DNA of 64,000 nucleotides, from positions 3,183,178 through 3,247,177 of the forward strand of contig BCJU01000001.1 of assembly GCA_001600355.1 (NCBI GenBank), read 5' to 3'. Below the pieces are notes generated by a model. That model was not told where the DNA came from. It did not search any database and worked only from the letters and a program-made list of their open reading frames with translations. The position numbers and the translations under genes are program-made. Positions 44,503 to 55,641 of this stretch are shown in pieces. This DNA comes from Meira nashicola (lineage: Eukaryota > Basidiomycota > Exobasidiomycetes > Exobasidiales > Brachybasidiaceae). Numbering within the stretch: the stretch's first letter is position 1; each line of letters starts with the position of its first letter.

Positions 44503-46887
44503 ATGTCAAGCCAACGACAGCATGACAGTGCTGATAATGATGATCCATACTCGGAGAGAAGTTATGCCGAATACTTTTCTTCAGATGAGGAGACAAGTTC
44601 ATCTTCATCTTCTTCTGCTTCCACTTCTACTTCTCAATCCTCCTCTTCTTCGTCTTCTCGAACATCTACAAGCTCTAATAATGATCGAAAGGAAAGCTTA
44701 GCAAGTGAATCACGTCAATCGCAAAGAGAAAAGCGCTTTCAATTTGATCATAATCCCAGCGGTACAGGCATAAATCCAGATACATATGGTGATGAAGATG
44801 ACTTTGAAGAAGATGATGATGAACAGCAAAGAGAATCGGATCCAACTCGAAGAGAAACAGGAGAAGAGCCTCTTTTGGGCATGGGATCTAGTTCACAAGC
44901 ACGAAGGGGTGATGGATCCAGAGATGCTGAACAAGCAGATGATGATGAAGGTGATGAAGATGATGATACAGAAGCATATTATGCTTTGCTAAACGTACAA
45001 AAAGATGCAAGTGAAGATGAAATTAGGGATGCGTATCGTTCTCTAGCTGTAGCATTACACCCTGATAAACATCCAGAGCCAGATCTCAAAGTTGCTGCTG
45101 AGAATCGATTTAGAACTGTACAAAAAGCATACGAAGTTTTATCCGATGCAGAAAAGAGGTCAATCTATGATCATTTTGGACCGAAAGGACTTACAAGAAG
45201 CTGGTCTTTAGTTAGAAGATCAAATGCAGGTGGACCTAGAACTGCTACTGAAATGCGTGAAGAATGGGAAAGGATAGCAAGACAAAAGAAAGCAGAAGAA
45301 ATGGAAAATAGAGTTAGAAGTAAAAGTGAATTCACTGCCAATCTTGACGCCACTAGCCTTTTCTGTTCGGCAGAACGAGTACCAAGAAGTAAGGAAGTAC
45401 TTCAACGTATTGGCGAAGAGATCACACGAAAGGAGAAAGAAATTGGAAAGACATTCGGGCCTGGTGAACATATCGAAGTTGAATTTCCCGACGTGACATT
45501 CTCAGAACGCTGGGCACGAGTTGGATTTACTTCGCTAGTTGGAAAGCATGGTTGGGAAACACCTTTAACAATGTATAGTCGCTTACTCATCAACGGACAA
45601 ATGGCAAGTAAAGGTGGAATGGGAGGCGGAAATGTGACTGGAACTTTGAGAACACAATGGAACCCTAAATTTGGTACAGAAGCAAGTGTTACACTTTTAC
45701 CACCAAGGATTGCGTCTCTTAAAGGACAATACGAATTGACAAAGTTTAGCTATTTGAGCTTTGTTGCTTCTGGCTCAAATTTCAAAATTCCTCCAGCTCT
45801 TCAACTCTCTTTCGCTCAGAGATTATCGGAAAAGTCAAACATGACAGGATTTACTGTTTTCAATACAGGAACATATACCCTAGGATTTTGGGGAAAAGAC
45901 GTACGATTACGGTCACCACAAACACCTTCTATCTCATTCGGAATATCGGATAGAATAGGAGATGGAAAAGGTTGGACATGTCAAGCAGGAGTAGGAATGG
46001 ATGATCAATCACTCTCTCTTGATTATGCTTATCGACCTGCAATACTTGGATCTCCCAAGCTAAGGATTGGCTTAACATTAGGAACTCGAAGTGGAATGAG
46101 TGCATTCCATTCGATGGAACGTAAGATTACCGATCACGTACGGATTGGCATGGGTTTGCATTTTGGCATTCCAATGGGAGGTGTTTCTTTGCAATTGCGC
46201 TTTAATAGATTGGGTCAAAAATTAGTCGTGCCAATTCAACTAAGTCAAGAATATCGACCTGATTTAGTGGCAGGTTGTGCTTTAATACCAGGAGCCGGTT
46301 TATTGGCTGCCGAACATCTATACTTCCGTCCACGTAGACGTCGAAACGTTCAAAATAGATTGGTTAACTTGCGAACACAACATAAGGATATGATCGTACA
46401 ACGTAAACAAGCAGCTTCAGAAGCTATTCAAGTCTTACGTGGAGGCGCAAGAAAACGTGCTCACGCTGAATTCTCTACAGGAGGTTTGGTAATTGTTCAG
46501 GCTTATTATGGCAAACGTAACAGTTGGCCATCATTTGAAGAGAATATCTCACCAGAAGAATTGTTCAGATCGATATGGGGTAGTTCTGCTACAAACGGAC
46601 ATGCGAATCCGAACGAACAGTCATTGCCCGAAACAACTTCTTCGACCACAGAAGACGCAAATCTGGATTGGTGGGACGTAACCATTCCCGTTATGATGCT
46701 TGTTCATAAAAGTCAATTAATCATTCCAGGTGAACGTCAAAAGCATAAACTTTTGGGATTCTTTGATCCTTGCATGGGAGAACGTAAGCATTTGATCGTT
46801 CGTTATTTATTCCGCGATCGACTTCATGAAGTTGTCGTTGATGATATCACTCAACTCACCGCTCCTTTACGTGTACATCAATTGTAG
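44503..46887 (+). CDS. DNAJC11: DNAJC11-like J-domain protein
   Basis: J-domain protein of the DNAJC11 class; the animal protein sits at the mitochondrial outer membrane and joins the MICOS/SAM bridging complex that shapes cristae (family knowledge). 794 residues from the ATG at 44503; earlier in-frame codons lack ATG. Residues 1-155 are very acidic and Ser-rich. The J-domain at about 160-225 has AYYALLNVQKDASEDEIRDAYR, the HPD tripeptide in LHPDKHPEP and AYEVLSDAEKRSIYDHFG. A long beta-rich middle (about 330-620) and the C-terminal block with HKSQLIIPGERQKHKLLGFFDPC and LIVRYLFRDRLHEV match the DUF3395 region. Convergent with FZO1, another mitochondrial outer-membrane gene. Confidence 0.88.
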   Translation: MSSQRQHDSADNDDPYSERSYAEYFSSDEETSSSSSSSASTSTSQSSSSSSSRTSTSSNNDRKESLASESRQSQREKRFQFDHNPSGTGINPDTYGDEDDFEEDDDEQQRESDPTRRETGEEPLLGMGSSSQARRGDGSRDAEQADDDEGDEDDDTEAYYALLNVQKDASEDEIRDAYRSLAVALHPDKHPEPDLKVAAENRFRTVQKAYEVLSDAEKRSIYDHFGPKGLTRSWSLVRRSNAGGPRTATEMREEWERIARQKKAEEMENRVRSKSEFTANLDATSLFCSAERVPRSKEVLQRIGEEITRKEKEIGKTFGPGEHIEVEFPDVTFSERWARVGFTSLVGKHGWETPLTMYSRLLINGQMASKGGMGGGNVTGTLRTQWNPKFGTEASVTLLPPRIASLKGQYELTKFSYLSFVASGSNFKIPPALQLSFAQRLSEKSNMTGFTVFNTGTYTLGFWGKDVRLRSPQTPSISFGISDRIGDGKGWTCQAGVGMDDQSLSLDYAYRPAILGSPKLRIGLTLGTRSGMSAFHSMERKITDHVRIGMGLHFGIPMGGVSLQLRFNRLGQKLVVPIQLSQEYRPDLVAGCALIPGAGLLAAEHLYFRPRRRRNVQNRLVNLRTQHKDMIVQRKQAASEAIQVLRGGARKRAHAEFSTGGLVIVQAYYGKRNSWPSFEENISPEELFRSIWGSSATNGHANPNEQSLPETTSSTTEDANLDWWDVTIPVMMLVHKSQLIIPGERQKHKLLGFFDPCMGERKHLIVRYLFRDRLHEVVVDDITQLTAPLRVHQL

Positions 46888-47142
46888 ACTGGTACTGTAT
46901 TTCACCACTCATCTTTTGCAATCTCTATGCATCATCACTATGCTATAAACAAAATTAATATCATTTCAAAGCTACATTGCTCTTTTTAAAGAAAAGGTCG
47001 TAAGAATTTAGTGAAAATGGAATGGTGTATATATGTACAAATGCAAAAAAATAACAAAGATATAGAAAGTGTCATGAGTAGAGTGAAATATTGCAAATCA
47101 ATTCTTGAGAGGTGTGTTTATGCACGAACGAATCAGCTTTTT

Positions 47143-49764
47143 TTAATGTTCCCAACCTTTAAGATCATCCAAACCTGCACAGACGTTGCTTGCCCTTCCA
47201 CGTGCGTTTGTGAACCAAGTTTGCGCATCATTTGCTTTCTTCTCTTTTTCTTCTTGTGATTCGACAAATTGTTTCTTCTGTGAAATGGCCATACGGAAAC
47301 GTTCGCTAACATCATATCCTCCGAAGCGTAAAATTTTGCGCATATCACGTCCTACTCGTCTTGCTTGAATTTCTTCAAACGTATACAGAAGTGCAGTCAC
47401 TTTGATTATACCTCCTTCTTGATCTCTTTCAGCATCTCTGATTAATGTTGCTGGTGGCTCAATTTGTTTCAATTCACGAGCGATACTTCTTCCAATATTA
47501 CGAGGAATTGAATTAGGTAGATCAATAATTGTCCATGCTACCATTCCCGTACTGGCGATCATAAAGACAGGGAATGCCCAACGTCTGACGGTAGGATTGC
47601 CAGCCATGTCACTGATACGCACAAATGCTTCCACAGCAGTCTTTGCACCGAAAGCTTTACCACCAAGAAGGGTTAATGCGCCCAATCCAATCGAAAAACT
47701 GTTGACCATGGACATCTCCTCTTCGTGATCTTTCTTGGCGTTGTCTTCATCAGTAGTACCTGTGATGACAAGAAAATGATGTTTGGCATCAAAGATATCG
47801 GAAAGACGAACCTGTGTCATCTCTGCACTTAAACCCAAACTGGCAACAGTACCAAGCTGACGACGCTTGCTAAACATTTTTGATGGCTCAAATGTAGCAT
47901 GCTTTTTGTTGTTTGCATCTTCGGGTAGATTCTTTTCACCCAAATCACGGAAGAAGGTGAGAGTTTTATCGGTACTTTCTCGTGTCATGTCTTCTACTTG
48001 ACGAACAGCGATATCCATACTATGCAATAAAGCTTCTCTTACTGCATGTGCATATTCCCATACCGCCATCAATCCAGGATATTCTGGCAAAGAAACCTCT
48101 ACCGCTGCAGGCGAACCCAAGCTGATCTTTTCTACAGCCTTTTGTAAGCTGGAGCGAACATCATCACTTGCTTTGGTGACCACACGATCTTCTTCATCTT
48201 CCATTTGTGCTTCCAGTTTACGTGCAGTTGCGCGAATCTTTTGTAATGCAGGTCTTGCTTCTGCCAATGCTGCTTGTGCTTCTTCAAGTTCACGTTCTGC
48301 AACGGCAATATTTGCTCGTGCCAAAAAGTCAACATCGGATAATAAGTTGAGCAAATAGGTTTGAGCAGGCAAGAGTTTAGATTTGTTACGTTTCAACAAA
48401 ACAAAGTCTCGCAAAGCGGCTTCCAATTGAGCGAATGAACTTGGTACTTCTGCTGCAGGATCGTCTTGTTTCATTATCGAGCTACTATTGACAAAGTGAA
48501 CCAAATTTTCTGCGTCTTCGTATGTGCGAGGACTGAGCTGACGAATTTGCTCCAACACGCGAGCACGGCATCGATCCTTATTTTGAATTTGATCGTATTT
48601 GTTGACGACGATGAAGACGTATGCTTTGTCATTACTGGCGTTAAGTAAGAACTCTTTGGCACTCAAGGTGAAATGATTCTCTGCTGAAACACAAAAGACA
48701 ATCACGTCAATCTCCTCTTGGCGTGCAAACAGAGCTGTAGTCTTTAATGAATCACGGTTCAATCCAGGGGCATCGATTAACGAGATGTCAACAACTCCAT
48801 TACGCAACAGAGATTCTTGTGTGGCACGTGTATCGTTGCAATAGCATTTCACGACAGGGGCATCCTGTTGATCCATTTCTTCTGCATGCATCATAATCTT
48901 CTCAACATCGGCTAGAGGATGAACGGTGTAGGTGCTTGCGTCATTGATATTGTATGCAACACCCTTGTCAACAACATGAACTTCTTCAACACCATTATTA
49001 CTCTTTTCTGCATCCAGAACTTCGCAAAAGACGGTTGTGCAAGGTTGTTGATCGATTGGCATCGCTTTGCGGCGCAAGAGTGCGTTGACAAAAGTACTCT
49101 TTCCTGCATTTAAATCACCTGTGACTAAAACTTTGCTTTGAGTTTCGCTGATACGTTGACGTAAGCTTTCTAATTGACGTAGAGATGAAGTCATTCTGCC
49201 GTCCATCAATTGTGCAACAGCAGTCTTTTCGAGGTGATGAACGATTCCAGTCGGTGTTGTGGCAGCTGATCCAACTTTCAAATCCAAGCGCAAGACTGAC
49301 ATATCACCTGCAGCCTCAACGACTGGTGTCGAGAATGAACGAGCCGGAACAGGTCGAACTGTGATTTCGCTTCCTTCCTTTTTTGGTCCAGAAGAATAGG
49401 TAGGTACAACGGTTGGATATTGAATCGACCAACGTTCGCGACTATACATTTTCAATTCTCCCAGCAAGCCACTACTTTCTCCGATTGCTTCGAGTAATTT
49501 ATCGCGATTCTCTGCATAGATCTGCTCGTGTTGTTCCATCGTCTTTTGCATCTCTTCTGTTTCACGTTCGTTGACTGCATGTTCTACACCTTCAACGCGC
49601 TCAGCAGGTTCAACGCCTTTTCTGATTACATCGATATGACTTTCGTTAAAGTAAGTTTCTTTTTCTTCTGGCGTATTATCGGCAGTATTTGCATGTTGAG
49701 CGATCAATTCAGTTTGATATCTTTCCATCAAAGGGCGACTGTTGCCCTTGATTTGTTGCGACAT
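47143..49764 (-). CDS. FZO1: Mitofusin, mitochondrial outer-membrane fusion GTPase
   Basis: Dynamin-like GTPase that fuses mitochondrial outer membranes. 873 residues from the ATG at 49764. The GTPase is complete: G1 GDLNAGKST at 216-224, the G2 threonine in QQPCTTVFCEV, G3 DAPG in ISLIDAPGLNRD and G4 NKYD in VFIVVNKYDQI. Heptad-like stretches flank it (about 60-110 and 480-540), and a hydrophobic pair near 715-755 (FPVFMIASTGMVAWTIIDL) would be the membrane anchor. The C-terminal coiled coil follows. It is the immediate downstream neighbour of the rhomboid array on the same strand; Pcp1 and Fzo1 act in the same fusion process in yeast. Confidence 0.95.
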   Translation of the reverse strand: MSQQIKGNSRPLMERYQTELIAQHANTADNTPEEKETYFNESHIDVIRKGVEPAERVEGVEHAVNERETEEMQKTMEQHEQIYAENRDKLLEAIGESSGLLGELKMYSRERWSIQYPTVVPTYSSGPKKEGSEITVRPVPARSFSTPVVEAAGDMSVLRLDLKVGSAATTPTGIVHHLEKTAVAQLMDGRMTSSLRQLESLRQRISETQSKVLVTGDLNAGKSTFVNALLRRKAMPIDQQPCTTVFCEVLDAEKSNNGVEEVHVVDKGVAYNINDASTYTVHPLADVEKIMMHAEEMDQQDAPVVKCYCNDTRATQESLLRNGVVDISLIDAPGLNRDSLKTTALFARQEEIDVIVFCVSAENHFTLSAKEFLLNASNDKAYVFIVVNKYDQIQNKDRCRARVLEQIRQLSPRTYEDAENLVHFVNSSSIMKQDDPAAEVPSSFAQLEAALRDFVLLKRNKSKLLPAQTYLLNLLSDVDFLARANIAVAERELEEAQAALAEARPALQKIRATARKLEAQMEDEEDRVVTKASDDVRSSLQKAVEKISLGSPAAVEVSLPEYPGLMAVWEYAHAVREALLHSMDIAVRQVEDMTRESTDKTLTFFRDLGEKNLPEDANNKKHATFEPSKMFSKRRQLGTVASLGLSAEMTQVRLSDIFDAKHHFLVITGTTDEDNAKKDHEEEMSMVNSFSIGLGALTLLGGKAFGAKTAVEAFVRISDMAGNPTVRRWAFPVFMIASTGMVAWTIIDLPNSIPRNIGRSIARELKQIEPPATLIRDAERDQEGGIIKVTALLYTFEEIQARRVGRDMRKILRFGGYDVSERFRMAISQKKQFVESQEEKEKKANDAQTWFTNARGRASNVCAGLDDLKGWEH

Positions 49765-50897
49765 GTTGACTCGATCACAAAAGTCGTAAAAGTTGATTTT
49801 CTTTCAAATTTGACTGTTGTGGCGTGCACCCAATCGTAAGGTGTGACCAGCAACCGTCAATAAAGAGATCGCTATCAAAAGTTGAGTATTATGATGATAG
49901 ATCGAATGTTGTGGTGTTAAAGAAATCTTGGCCACTTGGTGATCCTAGAAATTCCGTGGGGCGTCAGATTACTAAAAACCCTGTCACGCACAACGATCGA
50001 ACTACATTACAAAAAAGTACATATGAATTTGTATCGAATTAATAAATCTTACTAACATTTTGTATTTATCAAAATACAAAGTCGCGCGCTATGTATGTTT
50101 CGGGCAGTAGCCCTATTTTGCGCGGTTGCGCCTTGCCGTTGTCTGTGAGTGCGTGCATTAGTACATGCACGCATGTTTAGAAAAACAACACCACGCCAAA
50201 TTTGTTGAGAGGACTGGAATTGTCGGACACAAAACACGTGGCCTTGTTCGGCAAAGTATCGTGCCCAGCTGCGTAGGGCTGTATGAAACCCAGTACCGCC
50301 GTACGCCTGTTTTTTATTTTTTTATTTTTATTTTTTCCTGATTGTTTATATTTATATAAAGAACATCTATGTATCACACTGACTTGCACAAATTTTTCTC
50401 TTTCCTCATTATTGTTACATTTGTTTTCCGATACCTTTATCTCACAGTTTGGACCGCTGTCGAAATAGTGTCAGCGCCCGTCAACAGCGATGAGGGTGGA
50501 TATCAGATTTAAAATTGAGGTAGAATGCAATGCGATGATCTCATAGACTCGCTTGAAGAGAATGAATATGAGTGGAGATATTTTCTATTCTGTGTGAGTA
50601 AGACTGAGGATGGAAGGTTGCTTGTATGCTCTCACGCGTGTTTTGTGCCCGGCGCAATGTAGATTTGTTAATCTTTATAGGTCTCTTATACGGAAGAAGG
50701 GAATAAGCAATATAATAATATTAAAAAATTAGTTCTGAACAGAATGACTTCCGTGAAAGGTTTTAGAGATAAAGATAAGTATGAGCATATTACGAAACCA
50801 TAAGATAGATACAGGATGATAAAAATCGAGACAAAGTTAAGCTGGATATTGTCATATTCTCACATTGGACCAACAGGTTCTGTCGTAGTATGAAACT
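49765..50897. other. Intergenic region
   Basis: 1.1 kb between the FZO1 start and the end of the last rhomboid copy. It holds T-rich runs (50310-50340) and one ACGCGT near 50635. No further rhomboid fragment was recognised here. Confidence 0.45.
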
Positions 50898-52357
50898 CTA
50901 AAGCACATTTTGTTGGATTGCATTTTGTAATCTTTGATCGTGTTCATAAAAGATTTTCTTGGAATTTTCCCATAAAGTATTTCCGTATTTTGCATACAAG
51001 AATCCAAATATCGCTCCGCCCGAGCGAACAGCAAGGGAACCCCCTCCCGAGACATCTAGTCTTTTTAAATATATAAATGGTTTAGGAAGGTTCCAAAAGA
51101 TAAAAGATAAGCAAACGCAAAGAATGTTCTCCTCATGTTGTTTTTGTTTATCAGAAATTTGTTGCTTTATATAATTTGGATCGCACATTTTTCCAAGATG
51201 CATTGCCATCAAGCTGAATGATATTCCAGATGCGCCAAGTATAGGAGTTCTACCGACAAATTTTGTTGCAATATTTGTACTTGCATATGTTTTTATTCTA
51301 TTGAATAACAAACGTGAATAAATTTGAGAGAATGCAGATGCAAATGTTCCTGAACAAATGCAAAAAGCCAAAAAGTGATAGATGAATGTGGATTCAGCCG
51401 TGTGTAGAGATTTTCCTTCTTTATCCGAATAAAAAGCTGGATTGTTTAAGCTGCTTGCACCTAACATATAGATTATAGAAGAATTAAATATAAAGCTCAC
51501 AACTCCAGAATGTGTGAATGTTGAAGTTGTGAGAGTATGTAATCTGTTGACAGCCGGGAAATGAATAAAGTTACTTCAAGTAAATTTAATGTTTTTGAAT
51601 TTAAAGTTCCCGTTCTACATGCATTGACAGTGAGGAAAATTGCTGTTGAAACTGCTAAAATTGGTAAAGTTGCTTTTTGTTCCTCTCGTATAGAGAGAGA
51701 AATATCGGCAGGATATCTTATAAAAGAGATTATCATCTTTTTAAAACTGTCAGACTTGTTATTTCGTTCGCAGTATTCTTCTGTTTTTCTTATCATCTTT
51801 TGCCAAAATGAATTTGCTTGAGACACAACACGAAGATCTTGTTCTGCAAACTTACCCCAAGAAGCATCTTGACAGCCTTTTGAAATCATTGAAAAGTTTT
51901 CATGAATTATAGGAAGTTGATTTTGAGATTTTTCTGCTTTTTCTACTATATCTCCTGTCCTTTTAACTGTCCACCAAGAAGCACCTAAAAATGTAATTGC
52001 TCCTATACCAACAAGGAATATAATCGGTCCAATAACCTTTGGAACTTTTGCTTCTGATTCGGGAATACGCCACTCTTTTTTTGTTCTCGATAAAAATCTC
52101 TCCTGAATTTCAAAATCTTGTTCAAAAGAAGTTTTGATACCTTTTTTCACTTCTTCTTCGAATTCACTTTCATTTCTATAATCCCTTTTAGATTCTACAC
52201 TGTAATTCCTTTTATTAACTTGGAAATTTATAAATGGCACTGTAGAAAATTGACGTTGATTTAATGAGTATTTTGGTATAGTACTAGAGTATAAAGAGCT
52301 TGATAACTGAGAAGAAGCTTGAACCTTTAAAAATCGGCTATAAGCTGTTCGAAACAT
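50898..52357 (-). pseudogene. Rhomboid paralogue A, one frameshift
   Basis: Tandem copy of the PCP1-type rhomboid. The start is the ATG at 52357 (MFRTAYSRFLKV); a presequence-like N-terminus ends near KRNYSVESK, followed by the shared EWRIPESEAKVPKVIGP motif and a transmembrane helix. The frame breaks at about 51560, just before PAVNRLHTLTTS: an apparent 2-base gain (or 1-base loss) diverts translation to a stop, giving a 286-residue product. The remaining rhomboid core is open to 50898. It keeps the serine motif GASG, but the histidine position is arginine (VRSGGAIFG) and the HxxxN histidine is serine. Either a young pseudogene or a gene for the N-terminal half. A sequencing error at ATTTCCCGG is possible. 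Confidence 0.8.
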
Positions 52358-52447
52358 TGTGTATACTCTAGTGAGGTGGGGTTTATGTGTAGTAATATAT
52401 TCAGTAAACAAGCGCGGTCTTATATGTCTTTCGTTAGAGAAATACAC

Positions 52448-52506
52448 ACAAAGGGAAAAATAAAACGTGTCAAACTCATCGATCTGGCAATCATTCACAA
52501 AGGGAA
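52448..52506 (-). promoter_or_regulatory. Two ACAAAGGGAA elements upstream of copy A
   Basis: 52448-52457 and 52497-52506, 91 and 140 bp before the start codon; in the direction of transcription they read TTCCCTTTGT. The same element stands 91-109 bp before four other copies of the array. Confidence 0.5.
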
Positions 52507-52650
52507 ACACCTCATGAAGGGAATAATGAGCTATTACACTATCAGTATATGTACGTCGTTTTGGTTAACTTTTAATTTTTATAAAATAAATTGACATAGA
52601 AATATATAGTCAGAAACATAATCATAAAGAATCAAACATAAGTGGATGAG

Positions 52651-54228
52651 TTATACTAAACGCTTTGGAACTTCTTGACGAGCGTAAAGATTAGGGTTTT
52701 TTTCTTTTAATTCTTTACGAAATCTCTCGTAATGTTCGTTTTTTAAACGATCGCATTGCTTGAGTGCAGTTTGTAAACGTTTATCGCGCTTATAAAAAAA
52801 TGTCTTAAATTGCTCCCAATTCGAAGAACCATGAAGCATATAAAACAGGCCAAGCCAAAAGCTCCTCCTCCAACTTTTGCACCAATATTGCCTTTCCTTA
52901 TTAAAAAGCCACGAAGAAGGCTAATTGATATATATACGGTATTAAGCGACATAATACTAAGAAGGGAACTTGTGCCGCCAGTATAAATGAATCTCTGAGT
53001 TCTTCAGGCAATGGTGTTTCTCCTTTTATGCGTTGTATTATCCTTGTGATTTCAACTTCTGCTATTACGATACCGATGAGTTGAAAAAAAGAAGATCCTA
53101 ATAGGCCATACGAAATCCCAGTCGATCCAAATTCAGCAATCCTGCCTACAATCCTTTTTGCAATTTGTAGACCATATAATTTAGTAGACCGAATGAATAC
53201 CAAGCGTGCGAAGACTTGTGTCGATAAAGAGGCAAAAGTTCCTGCAGTGATGCAAAATGCCAAAAAATGATAAATATTTTTACGTTCAGGCGTGATATTT
53301 GGAGGATAAGGGCAAGATATTTGCATGAAAAATCCGCCAAGGAAGAAGAGAATTGCTGAATTTGCGATAAAGCTTCCTGCTCGAGCATGTGAAAAGACAG
53401 AAGTTGTTAAATTGTGTAATCGATTAGAGGCAGGATATTGTAAGAGATGTCTTTGCAATACTCTAAACGTATTCTTTCCTAATAAACCTGCTCGACTGAT
53501 GTTGAAACCTAAAAAGATAATAGTGGATAAAGTTAAAATTGGTAAATTTGACTTTTGAGTTCAGAAAGAGAATGGTAGTTGATTGATATTGTTTTATTTA
53601 ATTGAATAATGCTATCTTTTATTCCTTTTGGCACGTGTAAGAGACTACACCAATATTGCACTCTCCTTTCCATTTTCTCTTGTCTTGTTGTACGCTTATG
53701 ATTTTCATAAACCTGAAGGTCTATATCATATACTGGTTTTCCATAATTTACTTTTCCTGAACTTAAGTATTCTGACCGTAAATTTGGCTGTTGTTATTGT
53801 AATATTACCGACTCTTCCAATGCGTTTCTCGTATCTTTCATAGTTAAATAAGCAGCAAGCGTATAAGAACCTGCTCCAACACCAATAAAATAAAGCAATG
53901 GACGAATAACTTCTGGCGGATTTGATTCTGATTCACTTAATTTCCATTCTTTTTGTGTTTTTGTATATTGCTTTTCATCTTCAATCACTACCCATTTGGC
54001 ACCCTCGTCAAGATCAGACCATCTTAATGGTTTAACTTGTGTACTTTGCCATCGTGAATTTCCTGGTAAATTTATAGAGTTGTATTGCGTAAGTTTTAAT
54101 CTTGTTTCTCGTTTCCAAAGAGGTTGGGAGGGAGGTATAAATGCTTTAACATGATTGATAGGAAATCGTTGTATACTTTGCTTCGATAAACTAGCTTTAT
54201 ACGTGCTTTGAATACACGCTCTAAACAT
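52651..54228 (-). pseudogene. Rhomboid paralogue B, multiply disrupted
   Basis: The start is the ATG at 54228 (MFRACIQSTYKASL), with a presequence ending near RWQST, then EWKLSESESNPPEVIRP and the first helix. A TAA at 53794-53796 stops the frame after 144 residues, although recognisable sequence continues in the same frame to about 53550. A frameshift then leads to LPILTLSTIIFLGFNISRAG and the core (PASNRLHNLTTSVFSH). Two more shifts near 52930 and 52840 separate the last helix and the tail. The serine motif is GSTG and the histidine position is lysine (AKVGGGAFG). At least four lesions make this a pseudogene on any reading. Confidence 0.9.
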
Positions 54229-54336
54229 GTTATAAGGCTGGCAAATGTTGTTATAAAGAACTTTTATTTTCCTATGCACGAACTTTTAATCAGCCTTTAT
54301 ATAACATTTATCCTTAAGCATTTATTTATAAAATAC

Positions 54337-54346
54337 ACAAAGGAAA
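54337..54346 (-). promoter_or_regulatory. ACAAAGGAAA element upstream of copy B
   Basis: 109 bp before the start codon; one base different from the ACAAAGGGAA form seen before other copies. Confidence 0.45.
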
Positions 54347-54613
54347 GAAATCAATCGTGTCATAAACTAATCAATAAAACTATTCATTCATGTTTTGATA
54401 AGATTCTAGGGCAAACTGCCTACGCGCGTAAGAACGAAGGGAACAACAACCTCGCGTCAACATGCTCATGCTCATGATTTCTTATATCAGTGGCCTTTAG
54501 TCAATATTATGTGCTTATAAAATTCATAAAGATTGTTATAATAGGTTAAATATTTATATCCATGAAGAAGATCGTAGAGAAGAACTCAGAACGGCATAAG
54601 GATCTGATCATTA

Positions 54614-55372
54614 TTAATTTGTGTATAAACCTGCAATGTGTCTTCCGATTCTACGTAATCTACTCGTACTTAAATCGAGAAAGAAAACAGTAAAGAATGT
54701 TAAAAATGGTAAAGAGATCATTCTATCCTCCTCCTCCTCATCCTCTTGAAGGGAAGAAAATCTTCTTGAAAACCATCTCGATAGAAATAAAACTCCATCC
54801 TTAATATCTCGTATAGTCCATAAAATCTCCTCCCGATAACTTATCTTTCTCATTTCGTTAGTTTCGGAAAAGATGAAGTAGGGTTTACGAGTACAATAAT
54901 TCAAAAATCCTAAACTTGTTTCCTTGTATGAAATTGAATTGGTCATATATTGTTCCGCTTCTGAATTTGTATACGTTGGGCTTACATCTTTGAGTTGTTC
55001 TTTATGGTCTTCTGTTATTTTTACTGTTGTCTTTTCATCGCTGCTTAAGAGCCAAGAAGCACCAAAAAACGTGAAGACTCCTCCGAAGATACCACTGAAG
55101 AATAAAGGCTGAAAGAGTTTGTGTTGTTGAGCTTTTGATGTTTTAGGGCTTGTGATAGGAATTGATTGAATGGTGTAGTGACGTGATAAAGGTCGCATTG
55201 AATGATTAGCATATTGATGATGAAAGTGGTTACTGTTTTGAAAAGCTTGCGAACTTGTTGTCACCGTTGAAACTTGCGCGTTCAAGTAAGATTTGGTGAT
55301 AGCATTGGATCTAGGTAACGTTTGACTCAACGCGCTAGCCCTGAGAGCAGTTCGAACACCTGTTCTCATCAT
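54614..55372 (-). CDS. Rhomboid paralogue E, N-terminal half only
   Basis: 252 residues from the paired ATG codons at 55372. It has a long Ser/Thr/Arg-rich presequence-like N-terminus, then LFQPLFFSGIFGGVFTFFGASW, which corresponds to the first helix of the family and is closest to copy A (GASW). The middle domain is poorly conserved. A second hydrophobic segment, SLPFLTFFTVFFLDLSTSR, corresponds to the helix that precedes the rhomboid core in the other copies. The protein then stops; no core relic was seen in the 385 bp that follow. The frame is intact. It could be a two-helix mitochondrial membrane protein or a degenerate leftover. The link to the family rests on position, strand and the helix motif. 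Confidence 0.55.
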   Translation of the reverse strand: MMRTGVRTALRASALSQTLPRSNAITKSYLNAQVSTVTTSSQAFQNSNHFHHQYANHSMRPLSRHYTIQSIPITSPKTSKAQQHKLFQPLFFSGIFGGVFTFFGASWLLSSDEKTTVKITEDHKEQLKDVSPTYTNSEAEQYMTNSISYKETSLGFLNYCTRKPYFIFSETNEMRKISYREEILWTIRDIKDGVLFLSRWFSRRFSSLQEDEEEEDRMISLPFLTFFTVFFLDLSTSRLRRIGRHIAGLYTN

Positions 55373-55641
55373 CTTGTTGTTATGGTCACAAAGAGAAATA
55401 GCTTTGTTCACAACAAGGTGTGTTGGTGTAAAAGAAGGACAAGAATGAAAAAAGCTATTCTTATTATGTAGTCTATCAAAAACCAATCATCTTTGTATTT
55501 TTTTTGTCAAGCGGCCCAAGCGTATAAAACATTACCCCGCTGCACCTATCACAAATCCAATAAAAAAAAAAGGTATTATTTAAACAATATTTTAATTAAA
55601 TAATATATATACATGGGTGGTGATTGTAGAATTGATTGGGG

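Noticed and set aside
51540..51600. Intron explaining the frame break of paralogue A
   Set aside because: The only GT-AG pair (GTAACT...AACAG) is about 31 nt, too short, and homologous residues are contiguous across the break.
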